A program made the position numbers and the translations under genes. A stretch of DNA of 64,000 bases, taken from positions 456,001 through 520,000 of the forward strand of contig NZ_FWWU01000009.1 of assembly GCF_900176165.1 (NCBI RefSeq). Direction: 5' to 3'. Shown here piece by piece: positions 14,282-26,103 of this stretch. Position 1 is the stretch's first letter. Every line of letters begins with the position of its first letter. Origin of the DNA: Deinococcus hopiensis KR-140. Lineage in GTDB: Bacteria > Deinococcota > Deinococci > Deinococcales > Deinococcaceae. Below the pieces are notes generated by a model. It was not told where the DNA came from. It did no database searches and was given only the letters and a program-made list of their open reading frames with translations.

Positions 14282-14770
14282 ATGACCTCTCCTGCTCCCG
14301 AAGGCATTCCTCCACACGAGTTCCGGCAGACGCTGGGGCGCTTCGCCAGCGGCGTGACGATCATCACGGCCAGCGACGGAGAGACGCGCCGGGGCATGAC
14401 CGCCAGCGCCTTTGTGTCGGTCAGCCTGACGCCGCCCCTGGTGCTCGTCAGCGTGGACCACCGCGCGCACATGCACGCGCTGCTCGGGCAAGAGGACGTG
14501 ACCCGCTTCGGCGTGAGCGTCCTCAGCGCGGCGCAGCGCCACCTCAGTGACCATTTCGCCGGTCGGCCCGGCCCGGAAGACGCCGTGTCGTGGTTTGATC
14601 ACGAGGGCCTGCCCCTGATTGGCGGGAGTGTGGCGCAGCTGGTGTGCCGCAAACGGGAGGTCATTGCCGCCGGGGACCACACCCTGTACCTGGGCCTGGT
14701 GGAATACGCCCGCTACACCGACGAGGACCCGCTGCTGTACTTCCGGGGCCAGTACCACGAACTGGGCTAA
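14282..14770 (+). CDS. Flavin reductase family protein
   Basis: The 162-residue protein matches the FMN-binding split-barrel flavin reductases that supply reduced flavin to oxygenases. The segments are FRQTLGRFASGVTIITA, GMTASAFVSVSLTPPLVLVSV, FGVSVLSAAQ and the conserved H-x-LYLGLVE toward the end. The ATG at 14282 follows a TACACT box by 6 nt (14270-14275), so a leaderless start is likely. No oxygenase gene is adjacent. It ends 3 bp before the end of a convergent ABC transporter gene. Confidence 0.9.
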   Translation: MTSPAPEGIPPHEFRQTLGRFASGVTIITASDGETRRGMTASAFVSVSLTPPLVLVSVDHRAHMHALLGQEDVTRFGVSVLSAAQRHLSDHFAGRPGPEDAVSWFDHEGLPLIGGSVAQLVCRKREVIAAGDHTLYLGLVEYARYTDEDPLLYFRGQYHELG

Positions 14771-14773
14771 GGT

Positions 14774-16537
14774 TTAGGCAGGACGGGGCTCAGGCAAGGT
14801 GCTGCCGAGCTGCGCGGCGCGTTCCAGGGCAGCGTAAGCTCCGCCGCGCTCCCGCAGGAGGGTGGGTGGGCCGTCCTCAATCACCCCGCCGCCCCCCAGC
14901 ACGATGACCCGGTCTGCGCCCCTCGCCAGGCTGAGGCGGTGGGTCACGATCAGGGCCGTTCGCCCGCGCATCAGCCGGTCCAGGGCGGCCACCACCAGGG
15001 CCTCGCTCTCGGCGTCCACGGCGCTCGTCGGCTCATCGAGCAGCAGGACGGCGGGGCGGGCGAGGATGGTCCGGGCAATCGCCAGGCGCTGCCGCTGGCC
15101 GCCGCTGAGCCGCACGCCGCGCTCGCCCACCACGGTGTTGAGCCCTTCGGGGAGCGTCCGCACGAAGTCGAGGGCCCGGGCCGCTGCGAGCGCCTCCTCC
15201 ACCTCTGCCAGTGAGGTGTCGGGGCGGGCGTAACGCACGTTTTCCAGCACGGTGTCGTGAAAGAGGAAGGTGTCCTGGGGCATGGTGACCGCGTGTGAGC
15301 GCAGGCTGGAAAGTGTTGCGGTCCGGACGTCCAGACCGTCCAGCAGTACGGTCCCCGAGAGCGGATCGTGCTGCCGGGTGACCAGACCCAGCAGGGTGCT
15401 CTTGCCCGCCCCCGATTCGCCCAGCACAGCCACGCGCTGCCCGGCGGGAATGGTCAGGGTGAGGCCGCGCAGCACCGGGCGCTCGGGGCTATACCCAAAG
15501 GTGACATTCTCGAACCGCACCTCACCGCGCACGGGCTCGGGCAAGGGCCGCGCGTCCCGGGCTTCGGCCACGGCCACCGGCGCGTCCAGCACCTCGAACA
15601 CCCGCCGCCCGCTGGCCTCGGCACGTTGCAGCAGGTCCCCGATGTTGACCAGGTCGTCGATGGGGCCGTAGAAGTAACGCCCGTAGCCCCGGTACGCCAG
15701 CAGGCCGCCCAGGGTGAACTGCCCGGTCGCGACGAGCCACACGCCGCCGCCCAGCATGACGGCATTGCCCAGATTGCCGACGAAGCGGGCCAGGGGAAAG
15801 GCGCGGTTGCGCAGCGTCACCGCCCGCACCTGCTCGCGGTAGAGTTCCTGCCCCAGCGCCTCCACCCGTCGCGCCTCTGCGTCCTCCCGCGCAAAGCCCT
15901 GCACCACCCGCAGGCCCGTGAGCCGGTCCGTGATGAGTGCGCTGAGGTCCCCCAGCCGGGTGCGGGCCGCGCGGTAGGCGGGACGGACGGTGCGGGCGTA
16001 GCGGCGCAGCATCACGGCCACCGCCAGCATGGGCAGCGTGACGAGCACGCCCAACAGCGGCTGCAAGGCGAGAAAGATGCCCACCACGCCGATCAGCCGC
16101 AGTGCGTTGGCCATCACGGCGTCCGTCCCACGCACGAGGACGTCTTGCAGGCCGTCCACATCCCCTGTCACGCGGGCAATCAGGTCTCCGGTCCGCTGCG
16201 ACTCGAAGTAGGCCGCTGATTGGCCCTGAAGCTTGCGGTACAGCGCGACCCGCAGGTCCAGGGTCAGCCGCTGCCCGGCCCGCTCCAGCAGCAGCCCCCG
16301 CCACGCCGACAGGAGTTGCTGCGCGGCGAAGACGCCGACCAGAAGGGCCAGTTGCCCGCCGATCCAGGCCCAGTCCCGGCGGGGCAGGCCGTGGTCCACC
16401 ACGCGGCTCCACACAAGCGGCGGGTACAGTTCGGCGACCACGCTGCCCAACAGCAGCGTCAGGCCCAGGGCCACCGTGCGCCGGTAGGGCGAGAGGAGGC
16501 CGTACAGGCGGCGGGTGACGTTCTCGGACGGGAGCAT
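14774..16537 (-). CDS. ABC transporter, fused permease and ATPase (exporter type)
   Basis: The 587-residue half-transporter has about six membrane helices in residues 1-310 and an ATPase domain after residue 340. The ATPase has Walker A GESGAGKST, the signature LSGGQ, Walker B VLLLDEPTSAVD and a switch histidine in IVTHRLS. The layout is that of MsbA/multidrug exporters working as dimers in the inner membrane. No partner half-transporter is nearby, so a homodimer is likely. The substrate is unknown. The ATG at 16535-16537 has a TAGCCT box 6 nt upstream. Confidence 0.93.
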   Translation of the reverse strand: MLPSENVTRRLYGLLSPYRRTVALGLTLLLGSVVAELYPPLVWSRVVDHGLPRRDWAWIGGQLALLVGVFAAQQLLSAWRGLLLERAGQRLTLDLRVALYRKLQGQSAAYFESQRTGDLIARVTGDVDGLQDVLVRGTDAVMANALRLIGVVGIFLALQPLLGVLVTLPMLAVAVMLRRYARTVRPAYRAARTRLGDLSALITDRLTGLRVVQGFAREDAEARRVEALGQELYREQVRAVTLRNRAFPLARFVGNLGNAVMLGGGVWLVATGQFTLGGLLAYRGYGRYFYGPIDDLVNIGDLLQRAEASGRRVFEVLDAPVAVAEARDARPLPEPVRGEVRFENVTFGYSPERPVLRGLTLTIPAGQRVAVLGESGAGKSTLLGLVTRQHDPLSGTVLLDGLDVRTATLSSLRSHAVTMPQDTFLFHDTVLENVRYARPDTSLAEVEEALAAARALDFVRTLPEGLNTVVGERGVRLSGGQRQRLAIARTILARPAVLLLDEPTSAVDAESEALVVAALDRLMRGRTALIVTHRLSLARGADRVIVLGGGGVIEDGPPTLLRERGGAYAALERAAQLGSTLPEPRPA

Positions 16538-16603
16538 GGGGGCAGGCTAGCGTGCCTTTTGCGGACAGGACGTGGCCAGCAGGGACCGCGCTGACGTACA
16601 ACA

Positions 16604-17371
16604 GTGGGCGTGTCCATCTCACCCGCCCTCCTGCTCGACCGTCTGATCGCCCTGGGCTGTTCGCTGGAAGAGTCCGGCCACGCCCTCGCCCTGATCGGAC
16701 TGGGGTCCGTCGGTTCGGAACTCGGGCGCCTTGACGCCCACTCGGACCTCGATTTTTTCGTGGTGGCTGAGGAAGGCCGCGCGGCCCATTACCTTCGGGA
16801 CCTCACCTGGCTGGCCCGTCCCGCGGCGCTGGTCTATACCTTCCGTAACACCCCTGACGGGTACAAGGTGCTGTACGTAGACGGCGTATATGCCGAGTTC
16901 GCGGTGTTCACGCCCACACAGCTGGCCGGGGTTCCCCTCGTCAATGGGCGGGTGGTCTGGAGCCGCCCGGGGGTATCGACCGACTTCGGGAGAGAGCATG
17001 GGGCCCTTCCCACCACAGGCGAACGTCCCTCTCGGGAGCACCGGGTGGGCGAGGCGCTGACGAACCTGCTTGTGGGGTTGAAGCGGTACTGCCGGGGGGA
17101 GCGGCTGTCCGCGTTCCGCTTCGTTCAGGGGTACGCGCTGTCGCAGGTCCTGGCCCTGGCGGCAGAGCGGGACGGGCCCTCCGCAGGCGCAGACCTCTTC
17201 GACGCCGAGCGCCGGTACGAGGCCCGGCATCCGGCTGTGGCGGCCCACCTGACGGATTTTCTGCCAGGCTACGACGAAACCCCACGGGCGGCTCAGGCGC
17301 TGCTGACCTACCTCGAAAAGCATGAAGAGGTGTCACCCGCCCTGGCCCAGGCCATCCGCGCCCTGATGTGA
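16604..17371 (+). CDS. Nucleotidyltransferase-fold protein
   Basis: The 255-residue protein has the nucleotidyltransferase signature GLGSVGSELGRLDAHSDLDFFVV near residues 33-55, cited here as GSVGSELG followed by DAHSDLDFF. The family transfers nucleotides to small molecules or proteins; the target here is unknown. The rest is helical (LTNLLVGLKRYCRGE, FVQGYALSQVL) and could form a substrate-binding four-helix part. The start is GTG 16604 or, by the TACAAC box spacing, GTG 16610. It is divergent from the ABC transporter gene. Confidence 0.75.
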   Translation: MGVSISPALLLDRLIALGCSLEESGHALALIGLGSVGSELGRLDAHSDLDFFVVAEEGRAAHYLRDLTWLARPAALVYTFRNTPDGYKVLYVDGVYAEFAVFTPTQLAGVPLVNGRVVWSRPGVSTDFGREHGALPTTGERPSREHRVGEALTNLLVGLKRYCRGERLSAFRFVQGYALSQVLALAAERDGPSAGADLFDAERRYEARHPAVAAHLTDFLPGYDETPRAAQALLTYLEKHEEVSPALAQAIRALM

Positions 17372-17411
17372 CCGCTCAGGCTTGCCCGGGTGGGGCCGCT
17401 ATCCTGGCACC

Positions 17412-18374
<963 letters not shown>

Positions 18375-18439
18375 GGTCCGTCTCCTCAAGGGCGGGCCAC
18401 CCACCCAAACGGGAGAAGCGCAAGGATACGACCATAACC

Positions 18440-18784
18440 TCGCGCCTTGCCCTCCTCGCGCCGATGCTGTTCCTGCCCGCTGCGCTCGCCTGCCCCGTGA
18501 AAGCGGGGGGCCATCGTGGGCGGCCTCATCAAGGACAGGGGCGGCGCCCCGCCCATCTGCGGGCCCCTCTACCTGACTCTCAAGCAAAAGCATGTTGAAC
18601 GCGGCGTGGACCAAGATGTACGGCCTCTCCGAAGGCGCGGCCGGTCAGAAGCAGGTGGCGGGCGTGCTGGCAGCGCTCCAAAAACAGGGCTACCGCAAGG
18701 CGCGCGAGAAGAAGACGGGCCACAGTCACGGTGCTCATCGGGATTTCCGGGCCCGTGAAGTACCTCGCGCTCGCGGGACAGTGA
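18440..18784 (+). pseudogene. Decayed small exported-protein gene
   Basis: Three pieces in different frames make one sensible protein. A signal peptide (RLALLAPMLFLPAALAC) has no ATG but an ATA in the expected place. A middle part reads LNAAWTKMYGLSEGAAGQKQ and VAGVLAALQKQGYRKAREKK. A third piece reads VLIGISGPVKYLALAGQ and ends in TGA at 18782-18784. An in-frame stop also splits the first two pieces. The family is not recognised. It sits directly before the thioesterase promoter. Confidence 0.6.
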
Positions 18785-18800
18785 GGTCTATCTTCCGGGC

Positions 18801-19283
18801 GTGACTCCAACCCAAACGGCACTGCATCCCGATCTGAACCTGCCCACCCCCGAGGAGTTGGACCGCCTGGCGCCTGAGGAACTCGCCGCCCGCATGAACC
18901 GCCTCTCAGGCACGTTGGGCGAGCGGCTCGGCATCGAGATCCTGACGGCGTCGCGGGAGACTCTGACGGCCCGAATGCCTGTGGAGGGCAACCGCCAGCC
19001 CGCCGGACGCCTGCACGGTGGCGCGAGCCTCGCCCTGGCCGAAGAACTCGCCAGCATTGGCACCTGGCTGAACCTGGATGTGCGCCGGCAGGTGGGCGTC
19101 GGCGTGGACGTGAGCGGCACCCACGTCCGGGGCGTGGCGGAAGGCTTCGTTACCGCCGAGGCCACCCTCGCCTACCGGGGCCGCACCGTGATGGTCTGGA
19201 CCGTGGAAATGCGCGACGGGCGGGGCCGAACGACGACGCTGGCGCGGTGTACCTGCAATGTGGTGACGCACGTGGAGGGATGA
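18801..19283 (+). CDS. PaaI-type hotdog-fold thioesterase
   Basis: The 160-residue hotdog protein has the family motif GRLHGGASLALAEELAS near residues 71-87 and the later GTHVRG / TLAYRGRTVMVW strands. PaaI-type enzymes hydrolyse acyl-CoA thioesters such as phenylacetyl- or hydroxybenzoyl-CoA. Nothing around it identifies the substrate. A TATCTT box (18789-18794) ends 6 nt before the GTG at 18801. Confidence 0.85.
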   Translation: MTPTQTALHPDLNLPTPEELDRLAPEELAARMNRLSGTLGERLGIEILTASRETLTARMPVEGNRQPAGRLHGGASLALAEELASIGTWLNLDVRRQVGVGVDVSGTHVRGVAEGFVTAEATLAYRGRTVMVWTVEMRDGRGRTTTLARCTCNVVTHVEG

Positions 19284-19315
19284 GGGGGTCACCCGGTGTT
19301 CTGTGCTTTTGACCC

Positions 19316-19564
19316 TCAGTCTCCCACCCCCCCAAACCCCGCCAGCGCTCCCGGCTCCAGCTGCCAGTCGTCTCCCACCTTCTGCGCTCGCCCCGCCTGC
19401 ACCATACGGTTGAGTTCGGCCTCCACGCGTTGGCCCACCCGGCGCAGGGGCATCTCGGCCGCCCCCTCGACGCCGCGCCAGGTCAGGAAGGCGCGGTGAA
19501 AGTCGGGGAGATGGTCCAGGCCAGTGCGGGTCTCAAGTTCTCGCCAACTCTGCGTGGAGGTCAT
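19316..19564 (-). CDS. Small hypothetical protein
   Basis: The 82-residue protein (MTSTQSWRELETRTGLDHLPDFHRAFL...) is not assigned to a family. It appears mostly helical and soluble, with a short C-terminal Gly-rich tail. The ATG at 19562-19564 has a purine-rich GGAAGG just upstream and a weaker TAGAAC box 7 nt away. It is divergent from the next small gene with 45 bp between start codons. Confidence 0.55.
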   Translation of the reverse strand: MTSTQSWRELETRTGLDHLPDFHRAFLTWRGVEGAAEMPLRRVGQRVEAELNRMVQAGRAQKVGDDWQLEPGALAGFGGVGD

Positions 19565-19609
19565 GCCTTCCGTTCTACCTCCGGGGCACAGCCACGTACA
19601 ATGGCGGGC

Positions 19610-19849
<240 letters not shown>

Positions 19850-19853
19850 GGCT

Positions 19854-20330
19854 GTGCTGATCGAGGCCCGGCAGGCGTTCACCCTCACCCATCCCGGCGG
19901 GCAGGCGGCGGCGCTGAGGTTCGTGCAGGATGCGGGCCGCTCGCTGTCGCGGGTGCGGTTTTTGCGAAAGTTGCAGGGCAGTGCTGAGGGTGTGACCGGC
20001 GAATTGATCGTGCCCGTGCCCGTGCTGGGCGAGGTGGACCTGCCCTTTTCCAGCCGGCTGACCGCTACGCCCGAAGGAGCCACGCTGACCCCTCAGCCCA
20101 TCGAGGGTGAGCGCGCGTGGGTGGAAGTGGCCGGACGGGCGGAGGTGGACGGCGCGGGAGCCGTGGCCTTTACCTTCCACTTCCGCGCCCACCTTGGTAC
20201 CCCACAGGCCGAGGGCTGGGGCGGCGCGGCCTTCGAAAAAATGGTGCGCGCAGCCGCTGGCCGAACACTCGAGCGGGTGGCGGCGGAGCTGCCGGTGGGG
20301 ATCGGGGCGGCGATGGGTGCAGAGGGCTGA
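19854..20330 (+). CDS. Conserved Deinococcus-type protein, DUF3809-like
   Basis: The 158-residue protein starts at a GTG 4 bp after the previous stop. Its sequence (LIEARQAFTLTHPGGQAAALRFVQDAGRSLSRV, cited as LIEARQAFTL and AALRFVQDAGRSLSRV) suggests a START/SRPBCC-like beta-rich fold. It closes with a helix (EKMVRAAAGRTLERVAAEL). It resembles the Deinococcus-specific family I know as DUF3809; the match is from memory. The function is unknown. Together with the gene before it, it forms a two-gene unit. Confidence 0.65.
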   Translation: MLIEARQAFTLTHPGGQAAALRFVQDAGRSLSRVRFLRKLQGSAEGVTGELIVPVPVLGEVDLPFSSRLTATPEGATLTPQPIEGERAWVEVAGRAEVDGAGAVAFTFHFRAHLGTPQAEGWGGAAFEKMVRAAAGRTLERVAAELPVGIGAAMGAEG

Positions 20331-20368
20331 GGTGTCTTGCGCATTGCGCGCGTCAGGAACTCACTTTG

Positions 20369-20737
20369 ATGGTGGGGCGCGCTGTGCGGGGGAGTGGCCT
20401 GCGGGCATACCGCGTTCGTCGCAGGGAACAGCGCTTTTTCGGTGTGCAGCCGGCCCCGGAAGCGTCAGGCTTTGATGTGAAGGTCAGCGGTGCTGGCCCT
20501 CAAGAGGTGGAGAGACAGATTGCGGACGCCCTGGCCTTGCTGGAAACGCCGGAGCAGGCGTTGTCTCTTTCGGCCTCCTACCGCGGGGTTAAGGAGGCCA
20601 TTCTGGAATTGACAGGCGGGCATGAAACCGTCTGGATTCAGGGAGACCGGACAGCCTTCACGTCTGAGAACCATTTTTCCCCGAGCTCTCCCGCTATGGA
20701 ACTGTTTGGGCCTGGCTGTGGGGTTTACGTCCCGTGA
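20369..20737 (+). CDS. Hypothetical protein next to the IS630 element
   Basis: The 122-residue frame (MVGRAVRGSGLRAYRVRRREQRFF...) has no recognised family. The middle part (VERQIADALALLETPEQALSLSASYRGVKEAILELTGG) reads as an ordinary helical domain, cited in parts VERQIADALALLETPEQ and YRGVKEAILELTGG. The last ~20 residues look less protein-like. The stop lies 14 bp before the IS630 terminal repeat, so the C-terminus could have been altered by an older event. No ribosome site is obvious. Confidence 0.45.
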   Translation: MVGRAVRGSGLRAYRVRRREQRFFGVQPAPEASGFDVKVSGAGPQEVERQIADALALLETPEQALSLSASYRGVKEAILELTGGHETVWIQGDRTAFTSENHFSPSSPAMELFGPGCGVYVP

Positions 20738-20750
20738 TGACCGCAAAGTC

Positions 20751-21858
20751 ATACGGATTCCGATTAATTTGTTATGCAAGGCCACCAATGGAAGAAGGTG
20801 AGAGAACGGATTCTCTCCCTCTGCTGTTCCAACCGACGACACTGCTCCGCAAGCAACACGGTCAGGTCTTCCAGGGTTTCGAAGTGACGATTCTTCAAGG
20901 GAGCATCGGTGAGGGACCAAAGGCGTTCGGCGGGTTGCAACTCTGGGGAGTAGGGCGGCAAGAAGACGAGCTCGATGCCCGGTGGGCACTTTAACTGCGG
21001 GGTGGCATGCCACCCCGCACCATCCAAGACCAAGATGATCTCCCGGGTCTTTCCAGCCTGTGTGTCGAGGGCAAAGCGATCGAGCACAGCCTGGAAGGCC
21101 GCCGTATTGACCGTCGGCAACAACCAGTACTGGCTCTCTCCCGTCTGAGGACAGACGAACGCACTGACATAGAGCCATTCATACCGGTGTTGGACACGCA
21201 CGGTCGGTGCTTTGCCTCGCTCGGACCATTGTTTGCCGACGAGGGGTTTCAATCCCACACGGTGTTCATCCATGCACCAGACTTCTACCGCTCGTCCAGT
21301 TGCTTCAGTACGCGCCGTAGCTGCTTGGACCACGGCTGGGAGGATTTTTTTTGGAACGCTTCCTGAGTGACCTGGTTGGCCTCGACATGTCGAGGCCGAG
21401 GGACCTGGAGGCTATATCCCACCGCATCCAAAAACGCATAACAGCGGCTCAGATGCACGTCCTTCTCCAATTCCTGCTTTACCCAGGACTGCACTCGTGC
21501 ACCATTCCAGACACCGCCGCTGGCGGTGTCTGCACGAATCGTCCGCGCCAGGAGGAGCACTTCGGCGTCGCTGAGCAGGGTCGGTGCACCACTGTTCTGG
21601 TGTCGCTGATCTTTGAGCCCCGCCAGACCATGTTGGTGGTACGCGTCGATGATTTTGTCTGCACCTTGATACGAGTAGCCCGTGAGCTTCAGGGCTTCAG
21701 CAGCGCTTTTCCCTTCTGCCAGGAACGCGAGGAGGTGACTGCGTCGTCGTTCCACCGCGCAGCTACTCCGGCCGTAGATGCCCCAGAAGTCTTCGGCCGT
21801 GTGTTGGAAAGTAACCGTTCTGATCTCATTATTATAACTGATTATTCGGAATCCGTAT
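20751..21858 (-). mobile_element. IS630-family insertion sequence
   Basis: The ends are perfect 13-bp inverted repeats: ATACGGATTCCGA at 20751-20763 and its reverse complement at 21846-21858. The body, from CGG at 20754 to CCG at 21855 (1102 bp), is bounded by TA on both sides, the dinucleotide target of IS630/Tc1 elements. It carries one transposase in two overlapping frames joined by an A8 run. The element looks complete. A damaged relative lies about 1.5 kb downstream. Confidence 0.9.
20764..21755 (-). CDS. IS630-family transposase in two overlapping frames
   Basis: Frame A (21285-21755) encodes the helix-turn-helix part (RRSHLLAFLAEGKSAAEALKL, GLKDQRHQNSG). Frame B (20764-21333, open upstream to the overlap) encodes the DDE catalytic part: first Asp in WCMDEHRVGLKP, second in LVLDGAGWHA and Glu in LPPYSPELQPAERLW. 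The frames meet at a run of eight A on the minus strand (21345-21352). A -1 shift there gives a continuous product (QKK then ILPAVVQAATAR). Frameshifting at such runs is known in IS630 relatives. Confidence 0.88.
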
Positions 21859-21965
21859 CAGCTCCTTAAGCTTGATCCGCCTTTCGTCCTTTCCCCGTCC
21901 CCGCCCCTTGCGTTAGGCTGGCTCCTGGCCGTGCCCTCCAGCGTGAGGACACGGGCCGCGTGCGT

Positions 21966-22012
<47 letters not shown>

Positions 22013-22030
22013 GCGCGTACAGGAGCAAAA

Positions 22031-23257
<1,227 letters not shown>

Positions 23258-23274
23258 CGTTGAGCGGGTGAGGA

Positions 23275-23303
23275 GGCCGGGGCATGGGCGCCCCGGCCTT
23301 TTT
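23275..23303 (+). terminator. Rho-independent terminator of metK
   Basis: GGCCGGGGC (23275-23283) pairs with GCCCCGGCC (23290-23298) around a 6-nt loop and is followed by five T. It begins 18 bp after the metK stop. Confidence 0.9.
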
Positions 23304-23402
23304 CGACTGATGGTGGGTCTGGAAATGCTGGAGCGTCAATGTTCTGGATCCTGGCCGCGTGAGCGAACGTCACGCTGATACCGAGGGGAAGGGTGCGGGA
23401 AC

Positions 23403-23737
23403 ACCACTGATACGGAGTGAAGATGCGTTCCGAATATGAGAGCTGCCGCCTTGGTTCCGCACCATAAAGACTTGAAGTTGCGCATCGCCAAGCCAAGCGG
23501 CCTATTGAACGCTCACGCCGGCAGATCGTCTGGCCCAAAAGCAAAGGAAAGTCAGTTCTAGAGACCATTGACGCAACCGGATTTTCGCGTACGACGATCA
23601 GTACGTTGATTGCCGCCTACAATGCCGACGGCGAACAGGCGCTTCTGGATAAGCGTCAGTTGAACAAGTTTGATTCTGCTCTCAATCCAGCCCAGCAAGA
23701 GGCGCTATTTCAGGCTCTCCAGAGGCCACCCTCCTAA
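23403..23737 (+). pseudogene. IS630-like transposase fragment
   Basis: An 89-codon frame from 23468 reads like the helix-turn-helix start of an IS630 transposase: EVAHRQAKRPIERSRRRQIVW, then VLETIDATGFSRTTIS, then LIAAYNADGEQALLDKRQ. It ends at TAA 23735-23737 with no catalytic part. Upstream at ~23408 is TGATACGGA and, 11 bases later, TTCCGAATA. This looks like the intact element's terminal repeat split by an insertion. It is a 5' remnant of a related element. Confidence 0.7.
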
Positions 23738-23811
23738 AGGCCTGACAAATTTTATGAATGTAAGCGGAAAACGAGTGTCCAGCCGACTTCAAGCGTGATT
23801 AGGGGGGGTGG

Positions 23812-24290
23812 CTGAGGATGTGTTTGGCCCCCAAGGGTCCAGGATCGGGGCCGCCTTGAAGGGCCTGGCCCTTCAAGGCGGCCTGACCTCGGCTCAGGAC
23901 GTACTGCACGGCCCGTAAACCGATCTTGAGATCACTCAATCCACGTTGCCAGTGGGATCAAGGACACGTCGAGGCCCATTCTCCACCGCCTGAAGTCCTT
24001 TAGGGACCGAAAGAAGCGTCGCGACAGAGATGACCAGGATCAACCGCTCCAGGCTCGGCGCATCTCGGCGCTTGGACGCTTCCAGACCGAACAGCCCACT
24101 TGGCATATGCCGCTTCCAGCCACCTGGGGGCACGGCACCGAGAGGACCGGTCCAGAGCCACGGGAGCGGCGGCGCTATTTCCTATGACGGTCACCCTGTT
24201 TTCAGAGGGGAGGCGCGGCCTGAACCCCTCATGACAGCAGGAGGACCGCCAGCATAAATGCGCGCATCCCTCCACGTAAGGGCAGCACAT
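23812..24290 (-). pseudogene. IS4-like transposase fragments
   Basis: Minus-strand pieces in several frames match the C-terminal part of IS4-like transposases: LFGLEASKRRDAPSLERLILVIS, cited as FGLEASKRRDAPSLERL, then WQRGLSDLKIGLRAVQYVLS and a terminal ALKGQALQGGPDPGPLGAKH. Stops and frameshifts separate them, and no N-terminal part is visible. It is inactive debris. Ends and target duplication cannot be defined. Confidence 0.6.
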
Positions 24291-24320
24291 GGGGCACCCT
24301 CCCCAAAAGGAAGCGGGAAG

Positions 24321-24829
<509 letters not shown>

Positions 24830-24833
<4 letters not shown>

Positions 24834-25366
24834 GCGCTCCCGATCTTATCCCGCCAATACAGGGTCAGGGTGTTGCTGCCATGCACCCGCTCCTCGCGCT
24901 CCCAGCCGGGCGCATCGGGCAGGTGCAGGCGGTCCGGATGCTGACAGACCAGCAGTCCGCCGGGCGTCAGGGCGTTGGCGGCCAGCAGCCTGGCGGTAAG
25001 GCCAGGAATGTCCTGCTCGTAGGGCGGATCGCTGAAGACGACATCGAACTGCCCCAGGCGCGGCAGCAGTCCGAGCGCGTCGCCCTTGAGGATGCGCGCG
25101 GGCAGGCTCAGGGCCCGGGCGTTTTCCTCCAGCAGCCGCGCGGCCTGGGCATTCTTCTCGGTGATCGTCACCGCGTAACCCCGGCTGGCGGCCTCCAGTC
25201 CCACCGCACCGCTGCCGCCGTGCAGGTCCAGAAAGCTGCCCGATGGCGCGCGCGAGGCGAGCAGGTCAAAGAGGCTCTTGCGAATGCGCGCGCCGCTGGG
25301 CCGGGCGCTGGCAGGAACCTTCAGGCTGCGGCCCTTGGCGCTGCCCCCCAGGATACGAATGCTCAC
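24830..25366 (-). CDS. rsmD: 16S rRNA (guanine(966)-N(2))-methyltransferase
   Basis: RsmD methylates G966 of 16S rRNA. I start it at the GTG at 25364-25366 (VSIRILGGSAKGRSLKVP), since a TACCCT box ends 7 nt upstream. This gives 178 residues, the usual size. The motifs RPSGARIRKSLFDLL, FLDLHGGSGAVGLEA (SAM site) and the catalytic SDPPYEQD are all present. HGGSG replaces the more usual FAGSG, a mild variation. It is followed directly by coaD. Confidence 0.94.
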
Positions 25367-25454
25367 GGAACGCAGGGTAACGCAGGGCGGGGAAGGAACG
25401 GAAAAACGCCCTGCACCCGGAAGGGCACAGAGCGGTCCCGCTCGAGAAGGGAAG

Positions 25455-25916
25455 TTACTGCCCCACGCCACCCATGTTCGCGTTCAGCTTGACTGCCGTG
25501 CAGGCCACGCCCCCGTCGGCCGGGGTGCCGGCCGCGTCGCTGGCGGTGTGGATGTTGTAGTAGGCCGCCTGCATCGTGTCGTCACGAGGCGTGCTGGCGG
25601 TGATGCTCAGCATGCCGCTGGCGTCGGTCATTCCCACCATCTTGGTGCTCATGATGGGCGCGCCGGCGCTGGAGCAGGGATCCGTACTGGCCCGGCCCAT
25701 CACGTGGTAATGGGCCACGTAGTACTGGTTGGGCTTCAGGCCCATCACCTTGGTCTCGGTCATCACCATGGTGCTGGAATCGGTGGCTTTCACCGTACCC
25801 ATCGGCATCAGGTCGCCGGCAGCGGGCTGTTTGCCCAGCATGTAAGGGCTGCCAGGCAGCATCACGGCGCAGGAGGCGAGGGCCAGGGGCAGGGCAGAGA
25901 GCAGCAGCTTATTCAC
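25455..25916 (-). CDS. Secreted lipoprotein, superoxide-dismutase-like/CHRD-like beta domain
   Basis: The 153-residue protein starts at a GTG (25914-25916) with a GGAGG site. It has a lipoprotein signal with lipobox LASC, so Cys16 would be lipidated. The mature part repeats His/Met-rich strands (YYVAHYHVMG, MSTKMVGMTD, AYYNIHTASDAAGT). This recalls CHRD or Cu/Zn-SOD-like domains, but I cannot place metal ligands firmly. It is probably at the cell envelope. Confidence 0.6.
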   Translation of the reverse strand: MNKLLLSALPLALASCAVMLPGSPYMLGKQPAAGDLMPMGTVKATDSSTMVMTETKVMGLKPNQYYVAHYHVMGRASTDPCSSAGAPIMSTKMVGMTDASGMLSITASTPRDDTMQAAYYNIHTASDAAGTPADGGVACTAVKLNANMGGVGQ

Positions 25917-26103
25917 GGGGAAACCTCCATAGAAAGAGAAGGGGTGAGTGAATCTGGAACGACCTCAAGTGTGATCTCGCTTTCACAGGATGGAGTGTCT
26001 GTCTCCCCTCAATCTGAGCTGTTGTTAAAGGAGACGGGGGAACGGCTTTCCTGCACTAGACTCGGTTCAGGTTCTCCGCTGCGTTTCCTGTCTTGGAGGT
26101 TCC

